This document shows, in pieces, positions 16,151 through 25,556 of a DNA stretch of 64,000 nt; the first letter of the stretch is position 1; each line of letters opens with the position of its first letter. The DNA lies in contig NZ_JAPELX010000001.1 in assembly GCF_026343335.1 (NCBI RefSeq), positions 5,084,001-5,148,000 of the forward strand, read 5' to 3'. This DNA comes from Streptomyces sp. NBC_00078. GTDB lineage: Bacteria > Actinomycetota > Actinomycetes > Streptomycetales > Streptomycetaceae. The position numbers were made by a program, and so were the translations under genes. Under the pieces are notes generated by a model. The model saw nothing but the letters and a program-made list of their open reading frames with translations, searched no databases and had not been told where the DNA came from.

Positions 16151-19100
16151 ATGACGCGAGCCGAGCAACCAACGGCCCACCACCCGGCCCCCGACGACGC
16201 CCTTGTCGCGGACTCCCGCGAGCGGGCAGTCCGCGCCCTGCTGCGCCGGCCGCAGCTGAGGCGGTTGTCGAGCGCCCAGCTCGTGGGATCGGTCGGCGAC
16301 ACCCTCGCCCTTCTCGTGCTGGTGCTCCTCGCCCTTCAAGCGGCGATCAGCGAGGGCTCGTTCGGCGGTGGCTATCGCGGCGTGGCGTTCGCAGTGGCGA
16401 CCGTTTTCGGGGTGCGCATCCTGGCGACGCTGCTCTTCGGAGCCGTCCTGCTCGGCCCGTTGACCTCGCTCACCTCGCAGGAGGGGCCGCTCGACCGCCG
16501 CTGGACCATGGTCGGCGCAGACGCCGTAAGGGTCCTCGCGCTGATCGTCGCCCCCCTGTGGATCGACTGGACGCCGGACGACGCGCTGGCCGTCCTCCTG
16601 GTGACCGCCTTCGTGACCGGAGTCGCCGAGCGCTTCTGGACGGTGTGCCGTGAGAGCGCGGCGCCCGCGCTGCTGCCCGCACCGCCCCTGGAGGGCGCGA
16701 CGGTACGGCCGCTGCCGGACCACATGGACGCCCTGCGCCGCCTGTCGCTGCGTACGTCCTTCGTGGCGATCCCCCTCGCGGCGGCCACCCTGGTCGTCGC
16801 GGGGCTCCTCAACAACCTGCTGGGCGCCGGAATGGACTGGTTCGACCAGCACCAGGCGGCGCTCGCCTCGTATGTGGCGGCCGGACTGTTCGCCGCGTCC
16901 CTGTCCGTGGTGACGTTCCTGGAGTTGCCCGACACGCGCACCCCGCGCGCGCGTTCGCCGCTGGAGGGGCTGCGCCGCCCCAAGACGGGCACGGGAGTGG
17001 ACAAGGGCCGTACGGGGGCCATTCCGCTGCTGGTGCTCGCGTGCGCCGCCGTCGCGGGTGCCATCTCCGCGGCCGTCGCCGTCTGCGTGCTGCACGCCAA
17101 GGACCTGGGCGGCGGCCCCGTGATGTTCGGGCTGCTGGTCCTCGCGCTGACGGGCGGAGTCGTCGTCGGCATCCGTACGGCACCCTCCGTGCTGCCCACC
17201 CTCTCGCGCCGCAGGCTGCTCGCGCTGGCGATCGCCTTCACCGGCGTCGCACTGCTCGCGGCCGGCCTCGTCCCGGACGTCACCACGGTCCTGCTGATCG
17301 TCGCGCTGGCCGGCATCGGTGCGGGCGTGGCCGCCAACACCGGGCACACGCTGCTGGACCAGGAGGCCGAGGACCACCGCCGGGCGCGCACGACGGAGCA
17401 CCTGCACGCGGTGGTACGGGTCTGTGTGGCGCTCGGCGCGGTGATCGCGCCCGTGGTGGCGGCGGGGATCGGCCCGCACCGGCTGGAAAACGGCAAGTTC
17501 GTGTTCACGCACGGCGGCGCCGCGTTCACGCTGATGCTGGTCGGAGCGCTGCTGCTGCCCGTGGCCGCGCTGGTCCTGGCGAAGGTCGACGACCGCTCGG
17601 GAGTGCCCCTGCGGCACGATCTGCGGGACGCGCTGCTGGGCGGCGACGACCCGGTCGAGACGCCCACGATCTCCGGTTTCTTCATCGCCCTGGAGGGCGG
17701 CGACGGAGCCGGCAAGTCCACGCAGGCCGAGGCGCTCGCCGAGTGGATCCGGGCCAAGGGCCACGAGGTCGTGCTGACGCGCGAGCCGGGCGCGACGCCG
17801 GTGGGCAAGCGGCTGCGGTCGATCCTGCTGGACGTGTCGAGCGCGGGGCTGTCCCACCGCGCGGAGGCGCTGCTGTACGCGGCGGACCGCGCCGAACACG
17901 TCGACACGGTGGTCAGGCCCGCACTGGAGCGGGGTGCCGTGGTCGTCTCCGACCGCTACATCGACTCCTCGGTGGCTTACCAGGGGGCGGGCCGCGATCT
18001 GTCCCCGACCGAGATCGCCCGCATCAACCGCTGGGCGACCAACGGCCTCGTACCGCATCTGACCGTGCTGCTCGACGTGTCGCCGGAGATCGCGCGCGAG
18101 CGGTTCACGGAGGCGCCGGACCGGCTGGAGTCGGAGCCGGCCGAGTTCCACGCGCGCGTGCGGTCCGGTTTCCTCACGCTGGCCGCGGCAGACCCCGGGC
18201 GGTACCTCGTCGTGGACGCCGGCCAGGAGGCCGAGGCCGTCACCACCGTCGTACGGCACCGGCTCGACCAGATGCTGCCGCTGTCCGAGGCCGAGGTGAA
18301 GGCCCAGGAGGAGGCGCGGAAGAAGGCCGAGGAGGAAGCCCGCCGCAAGGCCGAGGAAGAGGCCGCGCGGAAGGCCGAGGAAGAGCGTCTGGAGCGCGAG
18401 CGCCAGGAACAGCTCGACCGGCTGCGCGCCGAGGAGGAGGAGCGCAAGCGGCGCGAGCTGGAGGAGGCGCAACGGCGCGAGGCCGAGCGACAGGCGGAGG
18501 AGGCCCGGCTGCGGGCCGAGGAAGCGCGCCGCCGTGCCGAGGAGGAGCAGGCAAGACTCCTCGCGGAGGAGAAGGCACGCGCCGAGGAGGAGGCCCGCCG
18601 CAAGGTCGAGGAGGAGCGGCGGCGCAAGCAGGCCGAGGAAGAGGCCCGGCTGCATGCCGAGGCCGAGGCGCTGCGCCTGGAGAAGCAGCGCAAGGCCGAG
18701 GAGGCGCTGCTGCGGGCCGAGGAGGCCAGGCGGCTCGCCGAGCAGGCCGCAGCCGCCGCGGAGGCGGGGCCCAGGCGGCCGACGGCACCCGTGGCTCCGC
18801 CGGAGGCGTCCACGGTGCCGACGCCTGTGGTGACGCCGACCAACGCGTCGGGCGGGCCGGTGGAGGAGACCGCGGTGCTGCGCCCGGTACGGGACGAGCG
18901 GCAGCGCGGAGCGCGCAGCGACCGTCCGGCCGGCGAGTCCGAGTCGGAGGTGACGGCGAAGCTGCCGCAGCCGCCGGCACCTGCGGGGGCCGCGGACGAG
19001 ACGGCCGTGCTGCCGCCGGTCGTGCCGGGTGCGGCGGACGAGACAGCGGTACTGCCGCCGGTCGTGCCGGGTGCGGCCGACGAGACGGCCGTGTTGCCGC

Positions 19101-19417
19101 CGGTGCCTTCCGCGGCCGCGGACGAGACCGCCGTGCTGCCTCCCGTGCGCGGCGACGATCCCGCGCATCGGGTTCCGCCCGGGTTCTTCCGGGACGAGCA
19201 GCAGGCGGCACCGCCGGACGGGACCGAGGACCGTACGCGCGAGATGCCGCAGATCGGGGCCGGAGGAGAGCCCCGGCGCCGGGCGCGCTCGGACTGGGCC
19301 GAGGAGACTCCGCTGGACGATCTGCCGACGCTCGCGGACGAACTGCTCGGCCCGCGCGAGGACGAGGCCGACGACGATGCGGGCCGGGGACGCCGGGGCC
19401 GCGGGCGCCGCGGCTGA
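16151..19417 (+). CDS. tmk: MFS transporter-thymidylate kinase fusion with coiled-coil tail
   Basis: A 1088-residue protein in three parts. Residues about 1-500 form an MFS-like membrane domain with some 12 hydrophobic segments. Residues about 510-715 are a complete thymidylate kinase: P-loop ALEGGDGAGKST, DR-containing VVSDRYIDSSVAYQGAGR, and LID-type ERF. It phosphorylates dTMP to dTDP. Residues about 715-870 are an Ala/Glu/Arg/Lys heptad-rich coiled coil. The remainder is disordered, with DETAVLPPV repeats (about 940-1000) and a GRGRRG tail. This fusion is known as the tmk of Streptomyces. It precedes holB, as tmk commonly does. Why the kinase is tethered to a transporter-like domain is unexplained. 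Confidence 0.93.
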   Translation: MTRAEQPTAHHPAPDDALVADSRERAVRALLRRPQLRRLSSAQLVGSVGDTLALLVLVLLALQAAISEGSFGGGYRGVAFAVATVFGVRILATLLFGAVLLGPLTSLTSQEGPLDRRWTMVGADAVRVLALIVAPLWIDWTPDDALAVLLVTAFVTGVAERFWTVCRESAAPALLPAPPLEGATVRPLPDHMDALRRLSLRTSFVAIPLAAATLVVAGLLNNLLGAGMDWFDQHQAALASYVAAGLFAASLSVVTFLELPDTRTPRARSPLEGLRRPKTGTGVDKGRTGAIPLLVLACAAVAGAISAAVAVCVLHAKDLGGGPVMFGLLVLALTGGVVVGIRTAPSVLPTLSRRRLLALAIAFTGVALLAAGLVPDVTTVLLIVALAGIGAGVAANTGHTLLDQEAEDHRRARTTEHLHAVVRVCVALGAVIAPVVAAGIGPHRLENGKFVFTHGGAAFTLMLVGALLLPVAALVLAKVDDRSGVPLRHDLRDALLGGDDPVETPTISGFFIALEGGDGAGKSTQAEALAEWIRAKGHEVVLTREPGATPVGKRLRSILLDVSSAGLSHRAEALLYAADRAEHVDTVVRPALERGAVVVSDRYIDSSVAYQGAGRDLSPTEIARINRWATNGLVPHLTVLLDVSPEIARERFTEAPDRLESEPAEFHARVRSGFLTLAAADPGRYLVVDAGQEAEAVTTVVRHRLDQMLPLSEAEVKAQEEARKKAEEEARRKAEEEAARKAEEERLERERQEQLDRLRAEEEERKRRELEEAQRREAERQAEEARLRAEEARRRAEEEQARLLAEEKARAEEEARRKVEEERRRKQAEEEARLHAEAEALRLEKQRKAEEALLRAEEARRLAEQAAAAAEAGPRRPTAPVAPPEASTVPTPVVTPTNASGGPVEETAVLRPVRDERQRGARSDRPAGESESEVTAKLPQPPAPAGAADETAVLPPVVPGAADETAVLPPVVPGAADETAVLPPVPSAAADETAVLPPVRGDDPAHRVPPGFFRDEQQAAPPDGTEDRTREMPQIGAGGEPRRRARSDWAEETPLDDLPTLADELLGPREDEADDDAGRGRRGRGRRG

Positions 19418-19531
19418 GGGCACCAGGGTTCAGGGCGTCGCGACTGGGAGCACTACGGTTCTGGGCGTCGCGGCTGGGAGCACTACGGTTCAGGGCGTCG
19501 CGTCAGGGAGCACGATGGCTCAGGGTGTCGC
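19412..19531 (+). repeat. Four 30-bp imperfect tandem repeats after tmk
   Basis: Units at 19412, 19442, 19472 and 19502 share the core GGGAGCACTACGGTT and the ending GGGCGTCGC. They start at the last codon of tmk and fill most of the gap to holB. No protein is evident; function unknown. Confidence 0.8.
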
Positions 19532-19624
19532 GGCTGAGGCCCGGTCGCCCGACCGTCGTTGTCAGTGCCACCCCGCACAATGGATCCCGCAACGTGAGAC
19601 ATGACGAAGGGGCGGGGTGAGCTC

Positions 19625-20830
19625 ATGACCGTCTGGGACGACCTCGTCGGCCAGGAGAAGGTGGCCGGGCAGCTCGACGCCGCTGCCCGGGACGCCGATG
19701 CGCTGGTCACCGCGACCGCCACCGGTGCGCCGCCGCCCGAGGCGTCGAAGATGACGCACGCATGGTTGTTCACGGGGCCGCCGGGCGCCGGCCGGGCCCG
19801 GGCGGCGCGGGCGTTCGCCGCCGCGCTGCAGTGCGTCAGCCCCGACCGCGCGCTCGGCGGGACCCCCGGCTGCGGGTTCTGCGACGGCTGCCACACCGCC
19901 CTCGTCGGCACGCACGCGGACGTCACCACCGTCGCCGCCGTCGGCGCACAGATCCTCGCCGACGACATGCGTGACACCGTCCGCAAGTCGTTCACGTCAC
20001 CGGCGAACGGCCGCTGGCAGGTCATCCTCGTCGAGGACGCCGAGCGGCTGAACGAGAAATCGGCCAACGCCGTGCTGAAGGCGGTGGAGGAGCCCGCGCC
20101 GCGCACGGTCTGGATGCTGTGCGCGCCCTCCGTCGAGGACGTGCTCCCCACCATCCGCTCCCGCTGCCGCCACCTCAGCCTGCTGACGCCCTCGGTGGAC
20201 GCGGTCGCCGACATGCTCGTCCGGCGGGAGGGCATCGAACCGCCCGTCGCCGCCATCGCGGCCCGCGCCACGCAGGGGCACGTCGACCGGGCCCGCCGCC
20301 TGGCCACCGACCCGGCCGCCCGCGAGCGGCGCGCCGCCGTGCTGAAGCTGCCGCTGCGGGTCGCGGAGATCGGCAGCGCGCTCAGGGCCGCCCAGGAACT
20401 CGTCGACGCGGCCGCCGAGGACGCCAGACAACTCGCCGAGGAACGGGACGGCAGGGAGACCGAGGAGCTGAAGGCGGCCATGGGCGCGTCCCAGGGCGGC
20501 CGGATGCCGCGCGGCACGGCGGGCGTGATGAAGGACCTGGAGGACAAGCAGAAGCGCCGCAGGACGCGTACGCAGCGCGACAGCCTCGACCTCGCCCTGA
20601 CCGACCTCACCGGCTTCTACCGCGACATCCTCGCCCTCCAGCTCGGCTCCCGCGTGGCGATCGCCAACGTGGACGCCGAGGACGCCCTGGAGCGCCTCGC
20701 CCGCGAGACCTCTCCCGAGTCCACCCTCCGCCGCATCGAGGCGATCGCCGCCTGCAGCGACGCCCTCGACCGCAATGTCGCCCCGCTGCTCGCGGTCGAG
20801 GCGATGGCGATGGCCCTGAGAGCGGGCTGA
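19625..20830 (+). CDS. holB: DNA polymerase III delta prime subunit
   Basis: A 401-residue clamp-loader subunit. The N-terminal AAA+ domain has the P-loop GPPGAGRARAA, in which the catalytic Lys is replaced by Arg, as in delta prime subunits that do not hydrolyse ATP. Zinc-binding cysteines are present (CVS...GCGFCDGC, about residues 75-95). The SRC-type motif is RSRCRHL (about 178). It works with DnaX and HolA to load the beta clamp. ATG 19625 follows GGGGTGAG. Position after tmk is conserved. The C-terminal domain is Ala/Arg-rich. Confidence 0.92.
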   Translation: MTVWDDLVGQEKVAGQLDAAARDADALVTATATGAPPPEASKMTHAWLFTGPPGAGRARAARAFAAALQCVSPDRALGGTPGCGFCDGCHTALVGTHADVTTVAAVGAQILADDMRDTVRKSFTSPANGRWQVILVEDAERLNEKSANAVLKAVEEPAPRTVWMLCAPSVEDVLPTIRSRCRHLSLLTPSVDAVADMLVRREGIEPPVAAIAARATQGHVDRARRLATDPAARERRAAVLKLPLRVAEIGSALRAAQELVDAAAEDARQLAEERDGRETEELKAAMGASQGGRMPRGTAGVMKDLEDKQKRRRTRTQRDSLDLALTDLTGFYRDILALQLGSRVAIANVDAEDALERLARETSPESTLRRIEAIAACSDALDRNVAPLLAVEAMAMALRAG

Positions 20831-20920
20831 CGGGCGCACGGGGCCCCGCTCCGTCCAGTGATCAACCGGAAGTTGACGGTGTAATTCGTACGAGCCATGG
20901 TGGGCACGGAAGGCATTCAG

Positions 20921-22531
20921 ATGACTGCGGAGAGTTACGCTCGCCAGATGTACATCTGGCGCAGCTCACGTCCCTGCCGGCCCCGAACCGCCGCCACCCT
21001 CCTGGCCGCGGCCGCGCTGCTCGTCTCCGCCTGTTCCTCCGGCGGCACGGCGAGCACCAGTGGCAACGCGGCCGACGCGGCCCTGGCCGCACTGCCGCAG
21101 TCGACGCCGTCCACCCTCTCGTCGTACTACGGGCAGAAGCTGAGCTGGCGCACCTGCGGAGTCCCCGGTTTCCAGTGCGCCACGATGAGGGCGCCGCTCG
21201 ACTACGCCAGGCCGGGCGACGGGGACATGCGGCTCGCCGTCGCCCGCAAGAAGGCGACGGGCAAGGGCAAGCCGCTCGGTTCGCTGCTGGTCAACCCGGG
21301 CGGGCCGGGAGGCTCGGCGATCGGGTACCTGCAGCAGTACGCCGCTGTCGGCTACCCGGCGAAGGTCCGTGCCCGCTACGACATGGTCGCGATCGATCCG
21401 CGCGGCGTCGCCCGCAGCGAGCCCGTGGAATGCCTCAACGGCCGGCAGATGGACACGTACACACAGACGGACGCCACGCCCGACGACCGGAACGAGACGG
21501 ACCAACTCGTGGGCGCGTACCAGAAGTTCGCGCAGAGCTGCGGGAAGCACTCGGCGAAGCTGCTGCGGCATGTCTCCACCGTCGAGGCGGCTCGAGACAT
21601 GGACATCCTGCGGGCGGCGCTCGGGGACTCGAAACTGACGTATGTGGGGGCGTCGTACGGGACGTTCCTAGGGGCGACGTACGCCGGACTGTTCCCCGGC
21701 CGGGTGGGCCGGCTGGTGCTGGACGGCGCGATGGACCCCTCGCTGACCGCGCGCCGCATGAACCTGGACCAGACGGCGGGATTCGAGACGGCGTTCCAGT
21801 CCTTCGCCAAGGACTGCGTGCAGCAGACGGACTGCCCGCTCGGCCGCAAGGGCACCACGCCGGCCCAGGTCGGCGACAACCTCAGCGCCTTCTTCAAGAA
21901 GCTGGACGCGCACCCCGTGCCCACCGGAGACGCCGACGGCCGCAAGCTCGGCGAGGCCCTCGCCACCACCGGCGTGATCGCGGCGATGTACGACGAGGGC
22001 GCGTGGGCGCAGCTGCGTGAGGCGTTGACGTCGGCGATGAAGGAGAACGACGGCGCCGGCCTGCTCGTCCTCTCCGACAGCTACTACGAGCGGGACGCCG
22101 ACGGCCGCTACTCGAACCTGATGTCCGCCAACGCCGCCGTCAACTGTCTCGACCTCCCGGGCGCCTTCTCCGGCCCCGACCAGGTGGAGAAGGCGCTCCC
22201 GTCCTTCGAGAAGGCCTCCCCGGTCTTCGGCGAGGGCCTCGCGTGGGCCTCCCTGAACTGCGCTTACTGGCCGGTGAGGCCCACGGGCGCACCGCACCAC
22301 ATCAAGGCGAAGGGCGCCGCGCCCATCGTCGTGGTCGGCACCACCCGCGACCCGGCGACCCCGTACCGCTGGGCCCAGTCCCTGTCCCGTCAGCTCTCCT
22401 CCGCCCGCCTCCTCACCTACGAGGGCGACGGTCACACCGCCTACGGCCGCGGCAGCACCTGCATCGACTCCACGATCGACGCGTACCTGCTCCGCGGAAC
22501 CCCTCCGACCAAGGGAAAGCGCTGCTCCTAG
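20921..22531 (+). CDS. Secreted lipoprotein alpha/beta hydrolase (tripeptidyl aminopeptidase family)
   Basis: A 536-residue exported protein. After a basic stretch (RPCRPRTAATL) comes a hydrophobic core and lipobox LVSAC near residue 36. The hydrolase has the oxyanion segment NPGGPGGS, nucleophile motif GASYGT, acid in TTRDPATP and His in EGDGHTAYG. This architecture matches Streptomyces tripeptidyl aminopeptidases and SlpD/SlpE-type proteases that release N-terminal peptides outside the cell. ATG 20921 has GGAAGG at 20908; the upstream ATG at 20897 is less well placed. It directly precedes the tRNA gene. Confidence 0.9.
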   Translation: MTAESYARQMYIWRSSRPCRPRTAATLLAAAALLVSACSSGGTASTSGNAADAALAALPQSTPSTLSSYYGQKLSWRTCGVPGFQCATMRAPLDYARPGDGDMRLAVARKKATGKGKPLGSLLVNPGGPGGSAIGYLQQYAAVGYPAKVRARYDMVAIDPRGVARSEPVECLNGRQMDTYTQTDATPDDRNETDQLVGAYQKFAQSCGKHSAKLLRHVSTVEAARDMDILRAALGDSKLTYVGASYGTFLGATYAGLFPGRVGRLVLDGAMDPSLTARRMNLDQTAGFETAFQSFAKDCVQQTDCPLGRKGTTPAQVGDNLSAFFKKLDAHPVPTGDADGRKLGEALATTGVIAAMYDEGAWAQLREALTSAMKENDGAGLLVLSDSYYERDADGRYSNLMSANAAVNCLDLPGAFSGPDQVEKALPSFEKASPVFGEGLAWASLNCAYWPVRPTGAPHHIKAKGAAPIVVVGTTRDPATPYRWAQSLSRQLSSARLLTYEGDGHTAYGRGSTCIDSTIDAYLLRGTPPTKGKRCS

Positions 22532-22637
22532 CCCGGTGGCCGGCCCCGCGGTTCCCCACCCGGGGCTGGTACGGAGCACCCTTCGAAACTGTGTAGACTT
22601 ACCGACGTTGCTGATCGCACCATAGTGCCGACAGCGC

Positions 22638-22711
22638 GCCGCCTTAGCTCAGATGGCCAGAGCAACGCACTCGTAATGCGTAGGTCTCGGGTTCGAATCC
22701 CGAAGGCGGCT
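22638..22711 (+). tRNA. tRNA-Thr (CGT anticodon)
   Basis: Cloverleaf: acceptor GCCGCCT pairs with AGGCGGC, D-arm GCTC/GAGC, anticodon stem ACGCA/TGCGT with loop CTCGTAA (anticodon CGT), T-loop GGTTCGAATCC. CCA is not encoded. TAGACT 35-45 bp upstream resembles a -10 box. The 3' half is the core of the island attachment site. Confidence 0.95.
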
Positions 22712-22712
22712 C
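22670..22712 (+). repeat. attL core: 3' half of tRNA-Thr
   Basis: A 43-bp segment from the anticodon loop to one base beyond the tRNA, identical to 51528-51570. Target of tyrosine-integrase insertion; the tRNA stays intact because the element carried the 3' half. Confidence 0.92.
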
Positions 22713-22721
22713 CGAGGTGAA

Positions 22722-22755
22722 CCCCAGGTCGTGCCTCTGACCTGGGGTTTCTTGT
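22722..22755 (+). terminator. Terminator after tRNA-Thr
   Basis: CCCCAGGTC (22722-22730) pairs with GACCTGGGG (22739-22747), 8-nt loop, followed by TTTCTTGTC. A related but weaker structure (CCTCAGG/CCTGGGG then a T-rich run) follows the second att copy at about 51578-51620. Confidence 0.8.
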
Positions 22756-22975
22756 CTTAGGTGACCTTGGAATGCGGGCTAATCGGGCACCTGTGGTCTA
22801 CGCATCGCAATGCGTAGGTCGGAGATCGACTGGTAGTGGGCGTTTCGGTTCACATGCCTGTGACCTGGCTTTTTGTTCGGTGCTGCCGGGCAGCTCGCTG
22901 TCGGGTTCGGTGTGGTGGCCATGTGGTGGCCAAGCGTGCAGAGATCGTGCAACGGCCTCCCCAGCCACCGTGAGG

Positions 22976-23284
22976 TTACAGGCGTGCTTGGGGTCGCACG
23001 GTTGTGCTATCCGGACAATCCCACGATCGACGCGCTGCACCTGGGGCACGATCGACAACCTGCTCGTAGAGCGACTCCTGCGCCTGCAACAGTTGGCGCT
23101 CAATAGCTGTGGTCACAACAGCCTCAGTCAGGTTCGGGTTGTCGATGAGGACGCACCGGAACCTGGTAGAGCCGCAGTTGTGAACTGAAGCCACGCCGTA
23201 CGCCTTGGGCAGGGACGCGTAGTCGATGACCACCCGCACCCGGACACTGCCGGACTTCGCGCCGGCGCGGGTGAAGGCGAGCAT
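22976..23284 (-). CDS. Hypothetical protein or remnant near the island left end
   Basis: The 102-codon frame has a plausible codon pattern over its first two thirds (VVIDYASLPKAYG, VLIDNPNLTEAVVTTAIERQ) but no family I recognise, and no clear Shine-Dalgarno site. The rest of 22756-23367 shows no gene; a TACGCAT...ATGCGTA palindrome lies at 22799-22816. It could be a decayed gene of the integrated element. Low confidence that it is expressed. Confidence 0.25.
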   Translation of the reverse strand: MLAFTRAGAKSGSVRVRVVIDYASLPKAYGVASVHNCGSTRFRCVLIDNPNLTEAVVTTAIERQLLQAQESLYEQVVDRAPGAARRSWDCPDSTTVRPQARL

Positions 23285-23367
23285 GCCGTCAGCACTTGCC
23301 AGCAGCGCCTGATTGTGGACGCGGCCGGCGGCGATGTGACGGCCGCGGTGAAGGGCTGGCTGGTCGT

Positions 23368-24774
23368 GTCCCGCGTGATGGTGTAGCCGATCAACTGGTG
23401 GGCGCGTTTGGTGTGTTGGTCAGCGCCGGGGCGCTTTCGGGGAGTTCTGGGTAGAGGTCATCCATGCTGCTTTCAGGGAGGTAGCGGCGGGGGAAGGCGA
23501 TCCATTCGTCGTGCATCTCGAAGAGCACGGCGCTGACCAGCCGCAACAGGGCGTCGTCGTTGGGGAAGACCTGGACGACGTCGGTGCGGCGCTTGATCTC
23601 CCGGTTGACCCGCTCCAGCGGGTTGGTCGACTGGATCTTCTTCCAGTGCCGCTCCGGGAAGACGGCGAACGCGGTCAGATCGTCCTTGGCCTCCAGCAGC
23701 ATCTTCTTCACCTTGGGGAACTGCCCGCCGAGCATGTCGGCGACGGTGTCGACCTGGGCCCTGACCGAGCTGTGGCCGGACTGGGCAAAGATCGTACGGA
23801 TCGTCGCGGCCACCATCTCAGTGGCGTGCTTGTCGATCACGCCGAAGACGTTGCGCAGGAAGTGGACCCGGCATCTTTGGTAGGGCGGCGCCGAGCATCA
23901 CCTTGCCGATCGCGGCGACCAGGCCGCTGTGATGGTCACCGATGACCAGACGGACCCCGGACCGGCCGCGTTCGCGCAGGTGACGCAGGAACTCGGTCCA
24001 AAACGCCTCGGTCTCGCTGTCGCCGACCATCACGCCGAGGACTTCGCGGCCGCCGTCCTCGGTGACGCCGGTGGCGATGACCACGGCCCGCGAGGCGATC
24101 TGGTGGTTGACCCTCGCCTTGCAGTAGGTGGCGTCGAGGTAGATGTAGGGGAAGCGGGTGTGGTCCAGCGGCCGGGTGCGAAACGCGGTCAACGGCTCGT
24201 CCAGGGCGGCGCAGATCCTGGAGACCTCGCTCTTGGAGATTCCGGTGTCCGCCCCCAGGGCCTTGACCAGGTCGTCGACCGACCGGGTGGAGACGCCCTC
24301 GACGTACGCCTCCATGATGACGGCGTAGAGAGCCTGGTCGATGCGGCGCCGACGCTCCAGCAGGCAGGGGAAGAAACTGCCGGACCGCAGTTTGGGGATG
24401 GCCAGGTCGAGGTCGCCGGCCTGGGTGGTGAGCGTCTTGTCGCGGTGCCCGTTGCGGTAGTTGGTGCGGGTGTCGGTGTGCTCGTTCCACTCGGCGCCGA
24501 TCTTCGCCGCGGCCTCGGCCTCGATCAGTTCTTGCAGCATCCGCTCGGCGACACTGCGGACGAGTTCGAGTCCCTCGGTCGAATGTAGTGACTGAAGCAG
24601 GCGTGTGAGTTCAGACTGGGACAGGGCCACTGTGCGTCTCCTCCCCTCGGTGAACTGGGCGTTCATCAGGGAGAGTTGCACGGCGGCCCGTCCGCTGCGC
24701 AGGGAGCGGACACCACCAGCCGGAGCACACCGGCGCACTACTCAACGTCGATCGGCTACACCGTTACGCGGGAC
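23368..24774 (-). mobile_element. IS256-family insertion sequence (transposase frameshifted)
   Basis: Terminal inverted repeats 23368-23395 and 24747-24774 match at 25 of 28 positions (outer ends GTCCCGCGT, inner GGTGTAGCCGATC). They enclose a mutator/IS256 transposase of normal size; total about 1.4 kb. No clear target duplication is seen. The exact outer ends may differ by a few bases. Confidence 0.75.
23391..24633 (-). pseudogene. IS256-family transposase, frameshifted
   Basis: Two frames together make a full mutator-type DDE transposase. The first, from GTG 24633 (GGGGAGGAG upstream; ATG 24666 possible), carries the N-terminal helical region, RNGHRDKTL, and the first catalytic segment (YIYLDATYCK) and VIGDHHSGL. 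The second, from about 23886 to the stop at 23391, resumes with YQRCRVHF, VIDKHATEM and the last catalytic Glu region (TNPLERVNREIKRRTDVVQVFPN). The switch falls at about 23885 where the expected GA(S)WQRCRVHFLRN is broken. The stop codon lies in the inverted repeat. Transposition in cis is therefore unlikely. Confidence 0.9.
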
Positions 24775-25556
24775 GCCATCGGCTGGCTCATCGACACCGG
24801 CCGCATGCACCCCGAAGATGTGATCGTCTACCCGGAGATCCACGCCTGGAAGCCCGCAAGCTCGACGAGGCCACCGCCTGCCTCGGTCTGCTCAACAGCA
24901 TCGCGCCGACACGCCGCACCCGCCCCGGCCGCGGTAACTGACCTCAGCGGGTGTCATGTTCAGGGCCTACTGCTGGGTGCGCCCGTGGAACCCGGCGCAC
25001 CCGCGGCGTCACGCGACGGCCTGCCCTTCACCAGCAGAGGTAATTACGGGCGAACCGTCGGATCGATCAACGACCGAGCCCCCTGAAGAATCAAGGTGTA
25101 CGCCCAGCAGCTCGGACATTCGAGCAGACCGAAGGAGGTTTTTGAGGATGTAACCGGGCGTCAAGCTCAGGGCAGCCAGCCGGTGCGAGTCCGGTCCGGG
25201 GAGACGCCGGGGTCCCAAGTAGCTGACTCCCGGCGTCGTTCGAGAGGGCGGCGTCGAAGTGGAGCGACAAGCGTCCTTCGGGGCTGCGCGACCGACCGGT
25301 CCGCAACATGAAGTGAAGTCTGCAGCGCCGAAATATTCACCCCGCCCGATGGGCGGGCCAAGGGGGAGCCGAGCCCGTGCTTTGAAGGCGAAGGCCATGG
25401 AAGGCGTCCGGGAACCTGGAGCGGGCGCTGAAGCCCCCCCGGCGTAAGGGGCGTGGAACGGTCGGAAGGGATGTCCTGGGAACTGGAGAGGGCCTACTCC
25501 GTCCCGGGTATGCGGCCGGGAGCGTGGCCCGCTCATAACCGGTGGACCGGGAAGTG
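24775..25556. other. Non-coding, strongly structured segment; candidate group II intron remnant
   Basis: No convincing gene. At 24775-24945 short coding-like scraps (GWLIDTGRMHPEDVIVYPE) are seen without a family. From about 25190 the text is rich in hairpins, notably a stem of about 12 bp at 25203-25239, and contains GTGCGAG at 25186 (group II introns begin GTGYG) and phrases such as GGGAACTGGAGAGG reminiscent of intron domain I. No reverse transcriptase and no domain V are visible, so a full intron is excluded; the remnant idea is from appearance only. Confidence 0.3.

Noticed and set aside
16043..19423. 1126-codon minus-strand open frame opposite the MFS-Tmk fusion
   Set aside because: Shadow of the conserved kinase gene; composition is repetitive Arg/Gln/His.
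25096..25447. Small plus-strand open frames in the structured segment
   Set aside because: They change frame repeatedly and track hairpin-rich sequence, so they are not treated as genes.
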